Assembly (NCBI RefSeq): GCF_000378105.1
Contig: NZ_KB899255.1
Span: 62,001 to 126,000 of the forward strand
Direction: 5' to 3'
Length of the DNA stretch: 64,000 nucleotides
Source of the DNA: Rubritalea marina DSM 17716
Lineage (GTDB): Bacteria > Verrucomicrobiota > Verrucomicrobiia > Verrucomicrobiales > Akkermansiaceae
The position numbers and the translations under genes were made by a program. Below the pieces are notes generated by a model that worked only from the letters and a program-made list of their open reading frames with translations, had not been told where the DNA came from and made no database searches. The first letter of the stretch is position 1. Each line of letters opens with the position of its first letter. Below are positions 43,835 through 52,354 of this stretch, one piece after another.

Positions 43835-44422
43835 ATGGCTATTAATACAGTAAAAGCTACTGAGCGTGCACGCACTGGCTCAGGAGCATTGAATGCAATG
43901 CGTCGTGAAGGTTTCGTTCCAGCCGTAGTATACGGTGCTAGCGAAAACCAGAACGTGAAAGTAAACGCGAAAGAATTCCGCGACATGCTCAACGCATCCC
44001 CATCTTCACAGATTCTTTTGAACCTCGAAGTTGAAGGCGGTAAAACACAACGTGTGTTCATCCAGGACCTTCAGTTCGACGCAATCACAGGTGCGATTCT
44101 TCATGCCGATTTCCTTGCGGTGACTGACAATACAGTTCTTACAGCGAAGCTTCCTGTAGTACTTCAGGGCGAGCCTGCGGGCATCAAGCTCGGTGGTGCT
44201 CTTGAGCAGTTGGTACACTCTACCAAGGTGAAGGCGCTTCCGAATGATCTTCCAGAAACAATCGAAGCTGACGTTACAGGGCTCGGTCTTGCAGAGTCTC
44301 TCACCATTGGTGATATCGACTTCCCTGCAGGTGTGACCCCGACACTCGATGGCAGAGTTCTTGTTGCACTCGTAGCAATGACACGTGCAGCTAAGTCCGC
44401 AGGCGCAGGTACTGCTGAGTAA
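43835..44422 (+). CDS. rplY: 50S ribosomal protein L25, CTC type
   Basis: L25 binds 5S rRNA. The 195-residue length marks the two-domain CTC form rather than the short E. coli form. The N-terminal RNA-binding domain shows LNAMRREGFVPAVVYGAS and the second domain has IKLGGALEQLVHSTKVKALP and IEADVTGLGLAESLTIGDI. It heads a run with pth, rpsF and ssb, the usual rplY-pth neighbourhood. Confidence 0.96.
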   Translation: MAINTVKATERARTGSGALNAMRREGFVPAVVYGASENQNVKVNAKEFRDMLNASPSSQILLNLEVEGGKTQRVFIQDLQFDAITGAILHADFLAVTDNTVLTAKLPVVLQGEPAGIKLGGALEQLVHSTKVKALPNDLPETIEADVTGLGLAESLTIGDIDFPAGVTPTLDGRVLVALVAMTRAAKSAGAGTAE

Positions 44423-44472
44423 TCCCATTTCTTGACGTTTCAATCGCATTGCAATTTTAACTATCCATTGCA

Positions 44473-45039
44473 TTGGCAATCAAATTAGTCATTGGCCTCG
44501 GTAACCCCGGTAGAAAGTATGAAGGCACCCGCCATAACGTGGGTTTCGATGTGCTGGACCATCTGGCAGACCGAGCTGGGGCTGAGTTTGTGAACCATCT
44601 GAAATGGAAAGCGCACATTGCGAAGCACCCACAAGCCATGCTGATGAAGCCGCAGACGTTCATGAACGAAAGTGGTCGTGCAGCTGGAGCCGCGATGCGG
44701 TTCTACAAGTGGCAGCCGGAGGAAGTCCTCGTTGTTTATGACGACGTGGCCATCCCGGCAGGTGATCTTCGCTTTCGCATGAGTGGATCAGCGGCTGGCC
44801 ACAATGGCCTCAAGTCATTGATCTCTCATCTGGGGAGCGACAAGTTCCCGCGCTTGAAGGTAGGAATTGGCGGAGCCAAACCTGGCGAAATGGTTGGACA
44901 CGTTCTCGGGAAGTTCTCTCCTGACGAGCAGCCGATCATCGAAAACGCACTTGCAAGAGCAGCTGATGCTGTGCAGCTTGCGTTAGTCAATGGAGTGGAA
45001 GCCGCAGCCAATGTGCACAACGTCAAAAACAACATTTAA
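44473..45039 (+). CDS. pth: Peptidyl-tRNA hydrolase
   Basis: Pth frees tRNA from prematurely dropped peptidyl-tRNA. The 188-residue protein has GLGNPGRKYEGTRHNVGFDV with the catalytic His, MKPQTFMNESG and GSAAGHNGLKSL. The start is TTG 44473; no ATG or GTG fits the family N-terminus, and no strong ribosome-binding site is present. It lies 50 bases after rplY and 11 bases before rpsF. Confidence 0.96.
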   Translation: MAIKLVIGLGNPGRKYEGTRHNVGFDVLDHLADRAGAEFVNHLKWKAHIAKHPQAMLMKPQTFMNESGRAAGAAMRFYKWQPEEVLVVYDDVAIPAGDLRFRMSGSAAGHNGLKSLISHLGSDKFPRLKVGIGGAKPGEMVGHVLGKFSPDEQPIIENALARAADAVQLALVNGVEAAANVHNVKNNI

Positions 45040-45050
45040 CAATTAAAATT

Positions 45051-45338
45051 ATGAGCAGAAAATACGAAGGTCTCGTCGTTCTCGACACCAAAGGTAAAGA
45101 AGGTTCCGTTGACGAGTTCGTTAGCGAAGTAGGTAAAGTCATCGAAGCAAACGGCGCAACACTCGACGAAGTGAAGCAGCTTGGTCGTAAGACATTTGCA
45201 TACAACGCACGCCAGATCGAAGGCGGCGTATACGTAAACTACTTCTTCAATGCTGGTCCAGAAGCGATCGAAGACATCAAAGAGGCACTTGACCTCGTAG
45301 AAGGTATCTACCTTCAACAATACCGTCGTCTCGGCTAA
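45051..45338 (+). CDS. rpsF: 30S ribosomal protein S6
   Basis: S6 binds 16S rRNA together with S18. The 95-residue product has MSRKYEGLVVLDTKGKEGSV and the conserved LGRKTFAYNARQIEGGVYV. A terminator lies between it and ssb. The usual neighbours rpsR and rplI are not in this stretch. Confidence 0.95.
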   Translation: MSRKYEGLVVLDTKGKEGSVDEFVSEVGKVIEANGATLDEVKQLGRKTFAYNARQIEGGVYVNYFFNAGPEAIEDIKEALDLVEGIYLQQYRRLG

Positions 45339-45387
45339 TTCGGTTAGGCAGCACGCCTAATAGAATTCGCTTAGCACGAATGATTTC

Positions 45388-45431
45388 ATCACCACTCGGC
45401 TTTTCTATTGTCGAGTGGTGATTTTCTTTTT
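45388..45431 (+). terminator. Intrinsic terminator between rpsF and ssb
   Basis: A perfect 11-bp stem (atcaccactcg/cgagtggtgat) with a 13-base loop is followed by TTTCTTTTT. It sits 50 bases after rpsF and 15 bases before the ssb start, so ssb needs its own promoter or read-through. Confidence 0.8.
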
Positions 45432-45446
45432 AGAGTGCGCCTCAAG

Positions 45447-45941
45447 ATGTCTAGTTTAAATAAAGTAATGCTCATGGGCAATGTGACCCGTGATATCGAG
45501 GTTCGCTACACTCCTAAGGGCACAGCTGTGGCCGACGTAGGCCTCGCTTGTAATCGCCGCGTCAAGCAAGGCGAGGAATGGGTGGACGAAACCACCTTTG
45601 TGGATGTCACCGTGTGGGGTCGCACAGCGGAGCTCGCAGGACAGTACCTTGCCAAGGGCCGTCCAGTGTTCTTTGAAGGACGTCTTCAGCTAGACACCTG
45701 GCAGGACCAGCAAAGCGGCCAAAAGCGCAGCCGTCTCAAAGTCGTGGCTGACAACATGCAATTCATCGGTGGTGGCCAAGGTGGTGGTGGTCAGCAAGGT
45801 GGCGGTCAGCAATACCAGCAGCAGGCACCGCAGCAGCAAGCACCGCAGCAGCAAGCAGCTCCGCCACAGCAGGCTCCTAGTGGAGGCTCACCAGCGAGTG
45901 GCTTCGACAACATGGACGATGACGATGACATTCCATTTTAA
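45447..45941 (+). CDS. ssb: Single-stranded DNA-binding protein
   Basis: SSB coats single-stranded DNA in replication and repair. From ATG 45447 (MSSLNKVMLMGNVTRDIEVR) it has 164 residues; an earlier in-frame start at 45408 would place 13 extra residues inside the terminator. The OB fold occupies about residues 1-110, followed by a Gly/Gln/Pro-rich linker and the acidic tip DDDDDIPF, which recruits partner proteins. Confidence 0.96.
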   Translation: MSSLNKVMLMGNVTRDIEVRYTPKGTAVADVGLACNRRVKQGEEWVDETTFVDVTVWGRTAELAGQYLAKGRPVFFEGRLQLDTWQDQQSGQKRSRLKVVADNMQFIGGGQGGGGQQGGGQQYQQQAPQQQAPQQQAAPPQQAPSGGSPASGFDNMDDDDDIPF

Positions 45942-45973
45942 GCAAGCAGAGCACAGGCTCTGATTGAATCACG

Positions 45974-46013
45974 ACCTCAGTACCGCATTGCGTGGTTGCT
46001 GGGGTTCTTTTTT
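45974..46013 (+). terminator. Intrinsic terminator after ssb
   Basis: acctcag pairs with ctggggt, with an inner ccgc/gtgg stem including G-U pairs, and is followed by TTCTTTTTT. It lies 33 bases after the ssb stop and isolates it from gltX. Confidence 0.65.
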
Positions 46014-46132
46014 GTAGGTGCTGCGCTGCGGAGTTTGTCTGACATGAAGCGAGGGTCGATTTCGCCAGTTCATCCTGATGCCATCCCACTTTCCCCTTGT
46101 CAGTGGGGGGGGACTCATCCACAACTCTGGGC

Positions 46133-47446
46133 ATGAACAAACCAGTCCGCACTCGCTTTGCACCGTCGCCTACGGGCTACCTTCACGTTGGTGGTGCTCG
46201 TACCGCTCTCTTCAATTACCTTTTCGCGCGCAAGCACGGCGGTAGCTTCATCCTCCGGGTGGAAGATACCGATAAAGAGCGCAATACGGATGAAGCGCGT
46301 GAGGCCATTTTCCAAGGACTTAGTTGGCTGGGAATGGACTGGGACGAGGGTCCCGGCAAAGGCGGTGATTGTGGTCCGTACAACCAATCTGAGCGTCAGG
46401 AGATCTACGACAGCTACTTTGAGAAGTTGGTGGCAGCGAATCGCGTGTACGCAGATGATGGCGCCTATCGTTTTCGCTTTGAACGCAAGCCGATCACCAT
46501 GCACGACCTAGTCTGTGGTGAAGTCACAGTCGATTACACTGATGAATCGATCAATCCGGACATGGTGGTGAAGCGTTCTGATGGGACTTTCACCTTTCAC
46601 TTTGTCAATGTGGTGGATGACATCGAGATGGGCATGACGCATGTGTTGCGTGGTGAAGATCATCTGATGAACACGCCAAAGCACCTGCAGCTTTTTGAGG
46701 CATTTGGTGTCGAAGCGCCAGCGTACGCGCACATCCCACTCATCCTTAACATGGACGGCTCTAAGATGTCCAAGCGGGATCAAGGAGCAGCCATCGCTGA
46801 GTATGCAACGCAAGGCTACAGCTCTGAGGCGGTGTTTAACTTTCTCGCCTTACTCGGTTGGTCGCCGAAGGATGAAAGCGAGATCTTCAGCCCTGATGAG
46901 TTGATCGAGAAGTTTACGATTGAGTCGATTAACCGCGCCCCAGGGAAATTTGATATCGAGAAGTGTGGCTGGGTGAATCAACAGCACTTGGCCAAACTTA
47001 GTGCAGAAGAATTCGCCGCTGCCGCCGCGCCGTATGTGGCTGAAGCTGGTATCGAAGTGGATGATAAGTACATTGCGATTGCTGGCTCTATTCAAGAAAA
47101 GGTGCGCCTCCTCACCGAGGTTCCTGAGATGATTGGCTTTTTCTACAACGCGGATTATCCCTTCTCTGATGATGCGCTTGCCAAGGTTCAGAAGAATGAG
47201 GCAGCTGCAGAGCTTTTGAATCAGCTGGCTGAAGCGCTAGAAGGTCTCGGCGATTGGGCAGAAGCAAAAGCTAGCATTGGTGCCACCGCCAAGGCGAATG
47301 GTGCGAAACCAGGACAACTCATGTTTCCGACTCGGGTGGCTCTCACTGGGGCTGCAGGAGGGCCTGACCTCGGAGCAATTCTAGAGATTCTCGGCCAAAA
47401 CGAATCAGTGCGCCGGATTCGCCGTGCAGTCGCAGCACTGCGTTGA
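46133..47446 (+). CDS. gltX: Glutamyl-tRNA synthetase
   Basis: GltX charges tRNA-Glu. From ATG 46133 (MNKPVRTRFAPSPTGYLHVG) it has 437 residues, shorter than the usual 470-500. The catalytic domain is complete, with the HIGH-type motif LHVGGARTALFNYLF and the KMSKR motif GSKMSKRDQGAAIAEY near residue 205. The C-terminal anticodon-binding region is compact, which accounts for the length. An upstream in-frame GTG at 46097 adds twelve residues and is not favoured. Confidence 0.95.
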   Translation: MNKPVRTRFAPSPTGYLHVGGARTALFNYLFARKHGGSFILRVEDTDKERNTDEAREAIFQGLSWLGMDWDEGPGKGGDCGPYNQSERQEIYDSYFEKLVAANRVYADDGAYRFRFERKPITMHDLVCGEVTVDYTDESINPDMVVKRSDGTFTFHFVNVVDDIEMGMTHVLRGEDHLMNTPKHLQLFEAFGVEAPAYAHIPLILNMDGSKMSKRDQGAAIAEYATQGYSSEAVFNFLALLGWSPKDESEIFSPDELIEKFTIESINRAPGKFDIEKCGWVNQQHLAKLSAEEFAAAAAPYVAEAGIEVDDKYIAIAGSIQEKVRLLTEVPEMIGFFYNADYPFSDDALAKVQKNEAAAELLNQLAEALEGLGDWAEAKASIGATAKANGAKPGQLMFPTRVALTGAAGGPDLGAILEILGQNESVRRIRRAVAALR

Positions 47447-47458
47447 TCCTAGCTGAGG

Positions 47459-48649
47459 ATGGATTTCGGGATGGATAAAATTCCAATTGTTGCTCTGTGT
47501 GGATTTCTAGGGTCGGGTAAGACGACTCTATTGAGGAACTGGCGTGATGATATGCAGCTGGCTGACGCCGCTTGGGTCGTGCATGATTTGAGTGAGTCAG
47601 GTGTGGATGCGCGGCTGCTTTCTGATGAAGAACGTCATCTTGATCCGGGTAGCTTGACTGGCCGTGTGGCGGCGTTGCACGGGAGCCATGCTGGTGAGAG
47701 TTTGCACCGCTCGCTCGGGGTGGCTTTGGGGGAAATAGCAGAGCTCGAACCGAAGCCGAGCTACCTGATGTGCGAAAGCACTGGGGCGGCCCGCCCGTGG
47801 CCATTGATTAAGGCACTGACGCAAGACAGTCGTTATGTCTTACGCCATTTTATCGTAACCGTAGATGCGCTGAACTTGCATCGTGATTTTGCCAATGGAG
47901 ATGTGTTGCTTGGTGGTGGTGATCCGTTGAAGGATCTTTCGCTGCAGCGTGCAGCAGCAGTGCTAGCAGAGCAGGTGGCGATGGCCTCGGTGTTGGTGTT
48001 GACGAAGGTGGATACGATCCCGAAAGAAGTACTGGATCGGCAGGTACGCAACTTACAGCAGATGCAACCCTACGCAACGGTAGCGCTTTCGGCTCAGGCT
48101 GGTTTAAGCTTGAGCCATCTCGAACAGGTGCCTGCTCCTAGTTTGTTGGCATTGTCTGAGCGAGCCAAGCAACTGGGCTTGGACCATGCTGAGGAAGCGA
48201 TAGCGAGTGATCTAGAAGCCGTGGTCCTGAGTGGGCGTCGCCCGTTCCACCCCGAGAGGTTGCATAGCGTCTGTCAGAATCAACTGGGTACAGGATTGTA
48301 TCGAACGAAAGGGTTGATTTGGTTGGTGTCACGGCCAGGGCACGCCTTGCTGTGGCAACAGGCGGGTAGCCAAATCTCGCTTGAGCTGTCGGGCTTGTGG
48401 CGTGCAGAGATCGCCAGCAGCGACGAGAAGCTCCTCCCAGAGGAGCGAGAGCACTTAGAGGCTCTTTTAGAGAGTGAAGACCCAGTGTTTGGTGATCGCC
48501 GCTATGAGCTAACGGTGATAGGATCCGAGCCCGATCGGTCGGCATTTCTGGAAGCTCTCGAATGGGCATTGTGCAGCGATGAGGAAGTCACTGCTTGGAA
48601 AGCAGGCGAAAGCTTCGCCGACCCATGGCCCACAATCAAAGAAGCGTAG
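47459..48649 (+). CDS. CobW/COG0523-family GTPase lacking the CxCC motif
   Basis: COG0523 proteins are GTPases, several of which deliver zinc or cobalt. The 396-residue protein has Walker A GFLGSGKTTLL, a Walker B-like LMCESTGAARPWPLI, the base-recognition VLTKVDTI near residue 182 and a C-terminal CobW-C-like region (LSGRRPFHPERLH). The family's metal-binding GCxCC motif, expected between Walker A and B, is missing; that place reads RVAALHGSHAGESLHRSL, rich in His. The second ATG at 47471 is an equally good start. It begins 12 bases after gltX. Metal-carrier function is therefore uncertain. Confidence 0.85.
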   Translation: MDFGMDKIPIVALCGFLGSGKTTLLRNWRDDMQLADAAWVVHDLSESGVDARLLSDEERHLDPGSLTGRVAALHGSHAGESLHRSLGVALGEIAELEPKPSYLMCESTGAARPWPLIKALTQDSRYVLRHFIVTVDALNLHRDFANGDVLLGGGDPLKDLSLQRAAAVLAEQVAMASVLVLTKVDTIPKEVLDRQVRNLQQMQPYATVALSAQAGLSLSHLEQVPAPSLLALSERAKQLGLDHAEEAIASDLEAVVLSGRRPFHPERLHSVCQNQLGTGLYRTKGLIWLVSRPGHALLWQQAGSQISLELSGLWRAEIASSDEKLLPEEREHLEALLESEDPVFGDRRYELTVIGSEPDRSAFLEALEWALCSDEEVTAWKAGESFADPWPTIKEA

Positions 48650-48654
48650 TCGAC

Positions 48655-49593
48655 TTAAATAAGGGGTAAAGTCGTTTGTAGGTAGAGGCAATTGCCGACA
48701 GCTTTGAGGCCTTCATCCCCCGCGCTAAGGAGGAGGAAGCGACCTGTGTCATAGCGTGTGCCGTCGGTGCCGCTGAGTTCTCCTTCGACGATGGTTACCA
48801 GCGAAAACTTGCTAGGATCAGGGTTCTTTACCACGTCCCCAATACCAATCCGGTGGCGTTCGACTCGGTAATATGGGCAATCTACCAGCAACGAACCCTG
48901 AGCTTCAGTCATGCTCGGCTCCACATCATCGAAGTCGATACAACGCATCGATTCTTCAACGTGGAGGTCACGAGGTTTGCCATCAAGGCCAACGCGACCC
49001 CAATCGTAGACGCGGTACGTGGTGTCAGAATTTTGTTGGATTTCGTAGATGAGGATGCCGGCGCCAATGGCATGCAATCGGCCTGAGGGGATCTGGATGA
49101 AGTCGCCAGTTTTTGGCGTGATGCGGTGCACCATATCCTCTGAGCTACCATCTCTGATTGCTTGTTCGAAGGATTCTGCGGTGGTTCCTTTGCGAACCCC
49201 CACGTAGATGGAGGCGTCTGGGTCAGCGTGGGCAATGTACCACATTTCGGTTTTGGGCTCACCACCCATCTCCGCTGCGATCTCTTCTGGCGGGTGCACC
49301 TGGATTGAAAGGTCGTCTTGAGCATCCAAGATCTTCAAGAGAAGAGGAAAGCGCTCCATGGTGTAACCAGACCCAAAGATTTCCTCGCGGTGATCGTGCC
49401 ATAGCTCGTTTAAGCTCATGCCCTCGTGTGGGCCGCTACGCACTAAAGAAGGCGCCTCTTCACGTGCTGAAATTTCCCAAGATTCGCCATAAGGTTTCCC
49501 ATTGTTAGGAAGGCGGCGACCATATTTGGTTTCCAGCTGCCTTCCTCCCCATACGCGTTCTTGATAGACGGGATTGAATGTGATGACTGCCAT
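48655..49593 (-). CDS. manA: Mannose-6-phosphate isomerase, class I
   Basis: The enzyme interconverts mannose 6-phosphate and fructose 6-phosphate. The 312-residue cupin matches the short Bacillus-type ManA. Zinc ligands are visible in SIQVHPPEEIAAEM (near residue 95) and KTEMWYI, and in the later GRLHAIGAG. The N-terminus FNPVYQERVWGGRQLETKYG is typical. It converges on the COG0523 gene with a five-base gap. Confidence 0.95.
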   Translation of the reverse strand: MAVITFNPVYQERVWGGRQLETKYGRRLPNNGKPYGESWEISAREEAPSLVRSGPHEGMSLNELWHDHREEIFGSGYTMERFPLLLKILDAQDDLSIQVHPPEEIAAEMGGEPKTEMWYIAHADPDASIYVGVRKGTTAESFEQAIRDGSSEDMVHRITPKTGDFIQIPSGRLHAIGAGILIYEIQQNSDTTYRVYDWGRVGLDGKPRDLHVEESMRCIDFDDVEPSMTEAQGSLLVDCPYYRVERHRIGIGDVVKNPDPSKFSLVTIVEGELSGTDGTRYDTGRFLLLSAGDEGLKAVGNCLYLQTTLPLI

Positions 49594-49768
49594 GGCTTGA
49601 TTGGTAGTGGTGGTGTTTCGGGGAGCTTAAAAAAGCGAGTACCTAGAAGTAGCATCGATGTGCCTTGTTGGAAACGTAAATCTAGCTGCTAGGTTAAATA
49701 ATTAGATAGGAAACCTTAATGGTTGAGAGCACGGAGAAGTTGATAAATGTTAGGCTGCTCAACACTAC

Positions 49769-49786
49769 TTCTAGCAGCTGCTAGAA
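49769..49786. promoter_or_regulatory. Perfect 18-bp palindrome, candidate operator
   Basis: ttctagcag/ctgctagaa is a perfect palindrome 65 bases upstream of the hypothetical gene at 49851. A related sequence, tctagctgctagg, lies at 49681-49693 between the same genes. The repeated CTAGC-GCTAG pattern suggests a dimeric regulator site, but none can be named. Confidence 0.4.
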
Positions 49787-49850
49787 TGTATTTGTAGAAT
49801 CTCTACTTCCCAATCGACGAGGATAGGTTAGTTTGATCCCCATCAGAGCT

Positions 49851-50282
49851 ATGGATGCATCACAATTGACAGATTCAGAGAAAGAGCAGTTGGCAGCATG
49901 GGCTGCCGCTGGGGACCAACTTCAGGAATTGCAGCAGAAGATCCAGTCGGAGCTGGGTCACAACATCACCTACTTGGACACGCGTTTTTTGGTGCTCGAC
50001 TTGGGCATTGAATTATTGACTGAAGCGCAGCCGGAGGAGCAAGCACAAGAGGATTCAGCACCAGTGCGTGTGCCCACGGGCTTTGTCGATGCTAGCGTCG
50101 ACACGGTGGAGCGCCCAGGAGCGTTGAAGAGTGGCTCGGTGACCTTTAGTGATGGTGAGCCGGCCGTATGGATTATCGATCAATCTGGGCGCCTGTCCCT
50201 AGACCCTGAGACTCCTGGTTATCAGCCGAACGAGGAAGATATGATTAAGTTTCAGGAAAAGCTTCGCGATCTTCTTACATAG
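49851..50282 (+). CDS. Conserved hypothetical protein
   Basis: From ATG 49851 (MDASQLTDSEKEQLAAWAAA) it has 143 residues; a TTG at 49833, ten bases after a GAGG box, would add six and is possible. The N-terminal 60 residues look like a helical coiled segment (QLQELQQKIQSELGHNITYL), followed by an acidic stretch and a C-terminal beta/helix part ending FQEKLRDLLT. It has no membrane helix, signal or recognised family. Probably cytoplasmic. Confidence 0.65.
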   Translation: MDASQLTDSEKEQLAAWAAAGDQLQELQQKIQSELGHNITYLDTRFLVLDLGIELLTEAQPEEQAQEDSAPVRVPTGFVDASVDTVERPGALKSGSVTFSDGEPAVWIIDQSGRLSLDPETPGYQPNEEDMIKFQEKLRDLLT

Positions 50283-50318
50283 AAAGAATACGGTATTCTA
50301 ATTGGTCGTTAGAGTTTG

Positions 50319-52340
50319 CTAGGATCTCAGGGATTCTTGAGCTTGGAGGTTTAGCTTGAGCCTGGGGAATTGGCTCAGATTGGGGTCTTTACGCAATGTG
50401 ATTTTAGCAAGTTCTCCAGCTTGTTGGATCAAGGCGAGGTCGCTCAGGAATTCTGGGAATTGAAGGTTCGAGAGGCCACTTTGTTGGGTGCTGAGTACAT
50501 TGCCGGGGCCACGCAGGCGGAGGTCTTCTTCGGCGATGTGGAATCCGTCGTCACTGTCGGCAAGGATTTGCAATTTTTCGAGCCCATCTGGGCTTTTGCC
50601 GTCGCTGTGGAGGATGCAGTAGGACTTGTGCTCACCGCGGCCGACTCGTCCTCGTAGTTGGTGAAGTTGCGAGAGACCAAAGCGATCAGCGTAGTAGATG
50701 ACCATGATATTGGCATTGGGTACGTCGATGCCGACCTCGATGACGGTGGTGGCGACGAGCACATCGATGTCGTGCTTGGAGAAGCGCTCCATGACGGCGT
50801 CTTTATCTTCGCCACTGAGCTTGCCGTGGAGGAGCCCTACTTCATGTTTTTTGAAGCGTTTTTGCCATTTTTCGAAGGCGCTGCTTGCGGATTCGATCTT
50901 CGTTGTTTCTGAGTCTTCCACGAGTGGGTAGACGATGTAGGCTTGGCGTCCTTGCTGGAGGTTTTGCTGGATGAATTTGGTGATGTCGGAGACTTTTGCT
51001 TTTGGGCGTAGACCGGTAACGATTTTGCCGCGATTGGCTGGGCGCTCAGTGAGCACGGAGACGTCGAGGTCGCCGTAGAGTGTCATGGTGAGGGTGCGTG
51101 GGATGGGGGTGGCGGTCATGACCAAGACATCGGGAGCATTGCCTGCGTTGATGAGTTTGCTGCGTTGCTCCACACCAAACTTGTGTTGTTCGTCGATGAT
51201 GACGAGCCCCAAGTTTTGCAGATGGTCCTCGGCGAAGAGAAGGGCGTGGGTGCCGATGAGCAGGCTGCTTTTCGCGTCGTGGTGGTTTGATTTGCGCTGG
51301 GATCCCGTGAGGAGTTCGATGTGGATGTCGAGACCATCGAGCCACTTGTTGAAAGAGTGATAATGTTGCTCGGCAAGGATCTGAGTAGGCGCCATGAGGG
51401 CGACTTGGACACCGCTCTCGATGGCCAAGAGGGCGGCACACATGGCGACAAAGGTTTTGCCGGCGCCGACATCACCTTGCAGAAGCCGGTGCATCGGGCG
51501 TGGACTGCGCATGTCGTGGATGATCTCTTTGACGCATTGTTTTTGTGAGTTGGTGAGATCGAAAGGCAGCTGGTGGTAGAACTGGGTGAGTAGTTGGGTT
51601 TTCTTGCCGAGTGAGTGTCCGGCTTGTTGGGCATAGTTCTCCTTGCGCCATTGGACTTGTAGCTGGATCTTAAAGAACTCATCGAGAGCGAAGTGGCGGC
51701 GCGCAGTTTTACTGGCAGTCAGGGCCCTGGGGCAATGGATGTCTTTGAGTGCTTGGTGGTGGCTGTAGTCTGGGTCGAGGTGATCGAGGCTTGTGAGGCC
51801 CGAGGGGTCAATCTGTTCTAGCAGCTGGTAGATGTGCTCCCGCAGTTTCTTCTGGTGGATGCCGGCAATGTTACGATAGACTGGCACGATGCGGTCGACG
51901 TGGATGTGGTTTTGATCGCCTTCTTCGATGATTTCGAACTCTGGATGATCAATGACGAGACGCCCAGCGTGTTCTTTTACCTTACCGAAGAAGACAATTT
52001 CGTGGCCAACCGCGAGCATCTTAGTGATGTAGGGCATGTTGAACCAACGGAGGGTGATCGAGCCGCCATCGATGCTATTGCTGATGGCTACCTTGACTTC
52101 CTGTGGGGCTCGGCGACCATGGAAGCTAGGGTTCTTGGAGTCGATGACGGTGCCTTGTAGGCAGATTTGGCTTCCGGCGGAATCAATGTTTAGGCCGCCG
52201 AATTGGCGTCGGTCTTCGTAGCGCTTGGGGAAGTGGTGGAGCAATTGATCGACGCTGTGGATTTGCGCGGTGTCGAGCGCGATCAATTCCTTGCTGAGGA
52301 ACTGGCCGAGGCTTTCGAGGTTCGCACTGACATCGATCAT
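50319..52340 (-). CDS. recG: ATP-dependent DNA helicase RecG
   Basis: RecG remodels stalled forks and branched DNA. The 673-residue protein has an N-terminal wedge/OB domain (QICLQGTVIDSKNPSFHGRR and KEHAGRLVIDHPEFEI), Walker A LLQGDVGAGKTFVAMC near residue 290, the DEQH box VIIDEQHKFGVEQRSKL, motif III TATPIPRTLTMT and motif VI QLRGRVGRGEHKSYC. It lies 14 bases downstream of recJ, forming a repair pair. Confidence 0.97.
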   Translation of the reverse strand: MIDVSANLESLGQFLSKELIALDTAQIHSVDQLLHHFPKRYEDRRQFGGLNIDSAGSQICLQGTVIDSKNPSFHGRRAPQEVKVAISNSIDGGSITLRWFNMPYITKMLAVGHEIVFFGKVKEHAGRLVIDHPEFEIIEEGDQNHIHVDRIVPVYRNIAGIHQKKLREHIYQLLEQIDPSGLTSLDHLDPDYSHHQALKDIHCPRALTASKTARRHFALDEFFKIQLQVQWRKENYAQQAGHSLGKKTQLLTQFYHQLPFDLTNSQKQCVKEIIHDMRSPRPMHRLLQGDVGAGKTFVAMCAALLAIESGVQVALMAPTQILAEQHYHSFNKWLDGLDIHIELLTGSQRKSNHHDAKSSLLIGTHALLFAEDHLQNLGLVIIDEQHKFGVEQRSKLINAGNAPDVLVMTATPIPRTLTMTLYGDLDVSVLTERPANRGKIVTGLRPKAKVSDITKFIQQNLQQGRQAYIVYPLVEDSETTKIESASSAFEKWQKRFKKHEVGLLHGKLSGEDKDAVMERFSKHDIDVLVATTVIEVGIDVPNANIMVIYYADRFGLSQLHQLRGRVGRGEHKSYCILHSDGKSPDGLEKLQILADSDDGFHIAEEDLRLRGPGNVLSTQQSGLSNLQFPEFLSDLALIQQAGELAKITLRKDPNLSQFPRLKLNLQAQESLRS

Positions 52341-52354
52341 GGGAAGTGGTGGAA

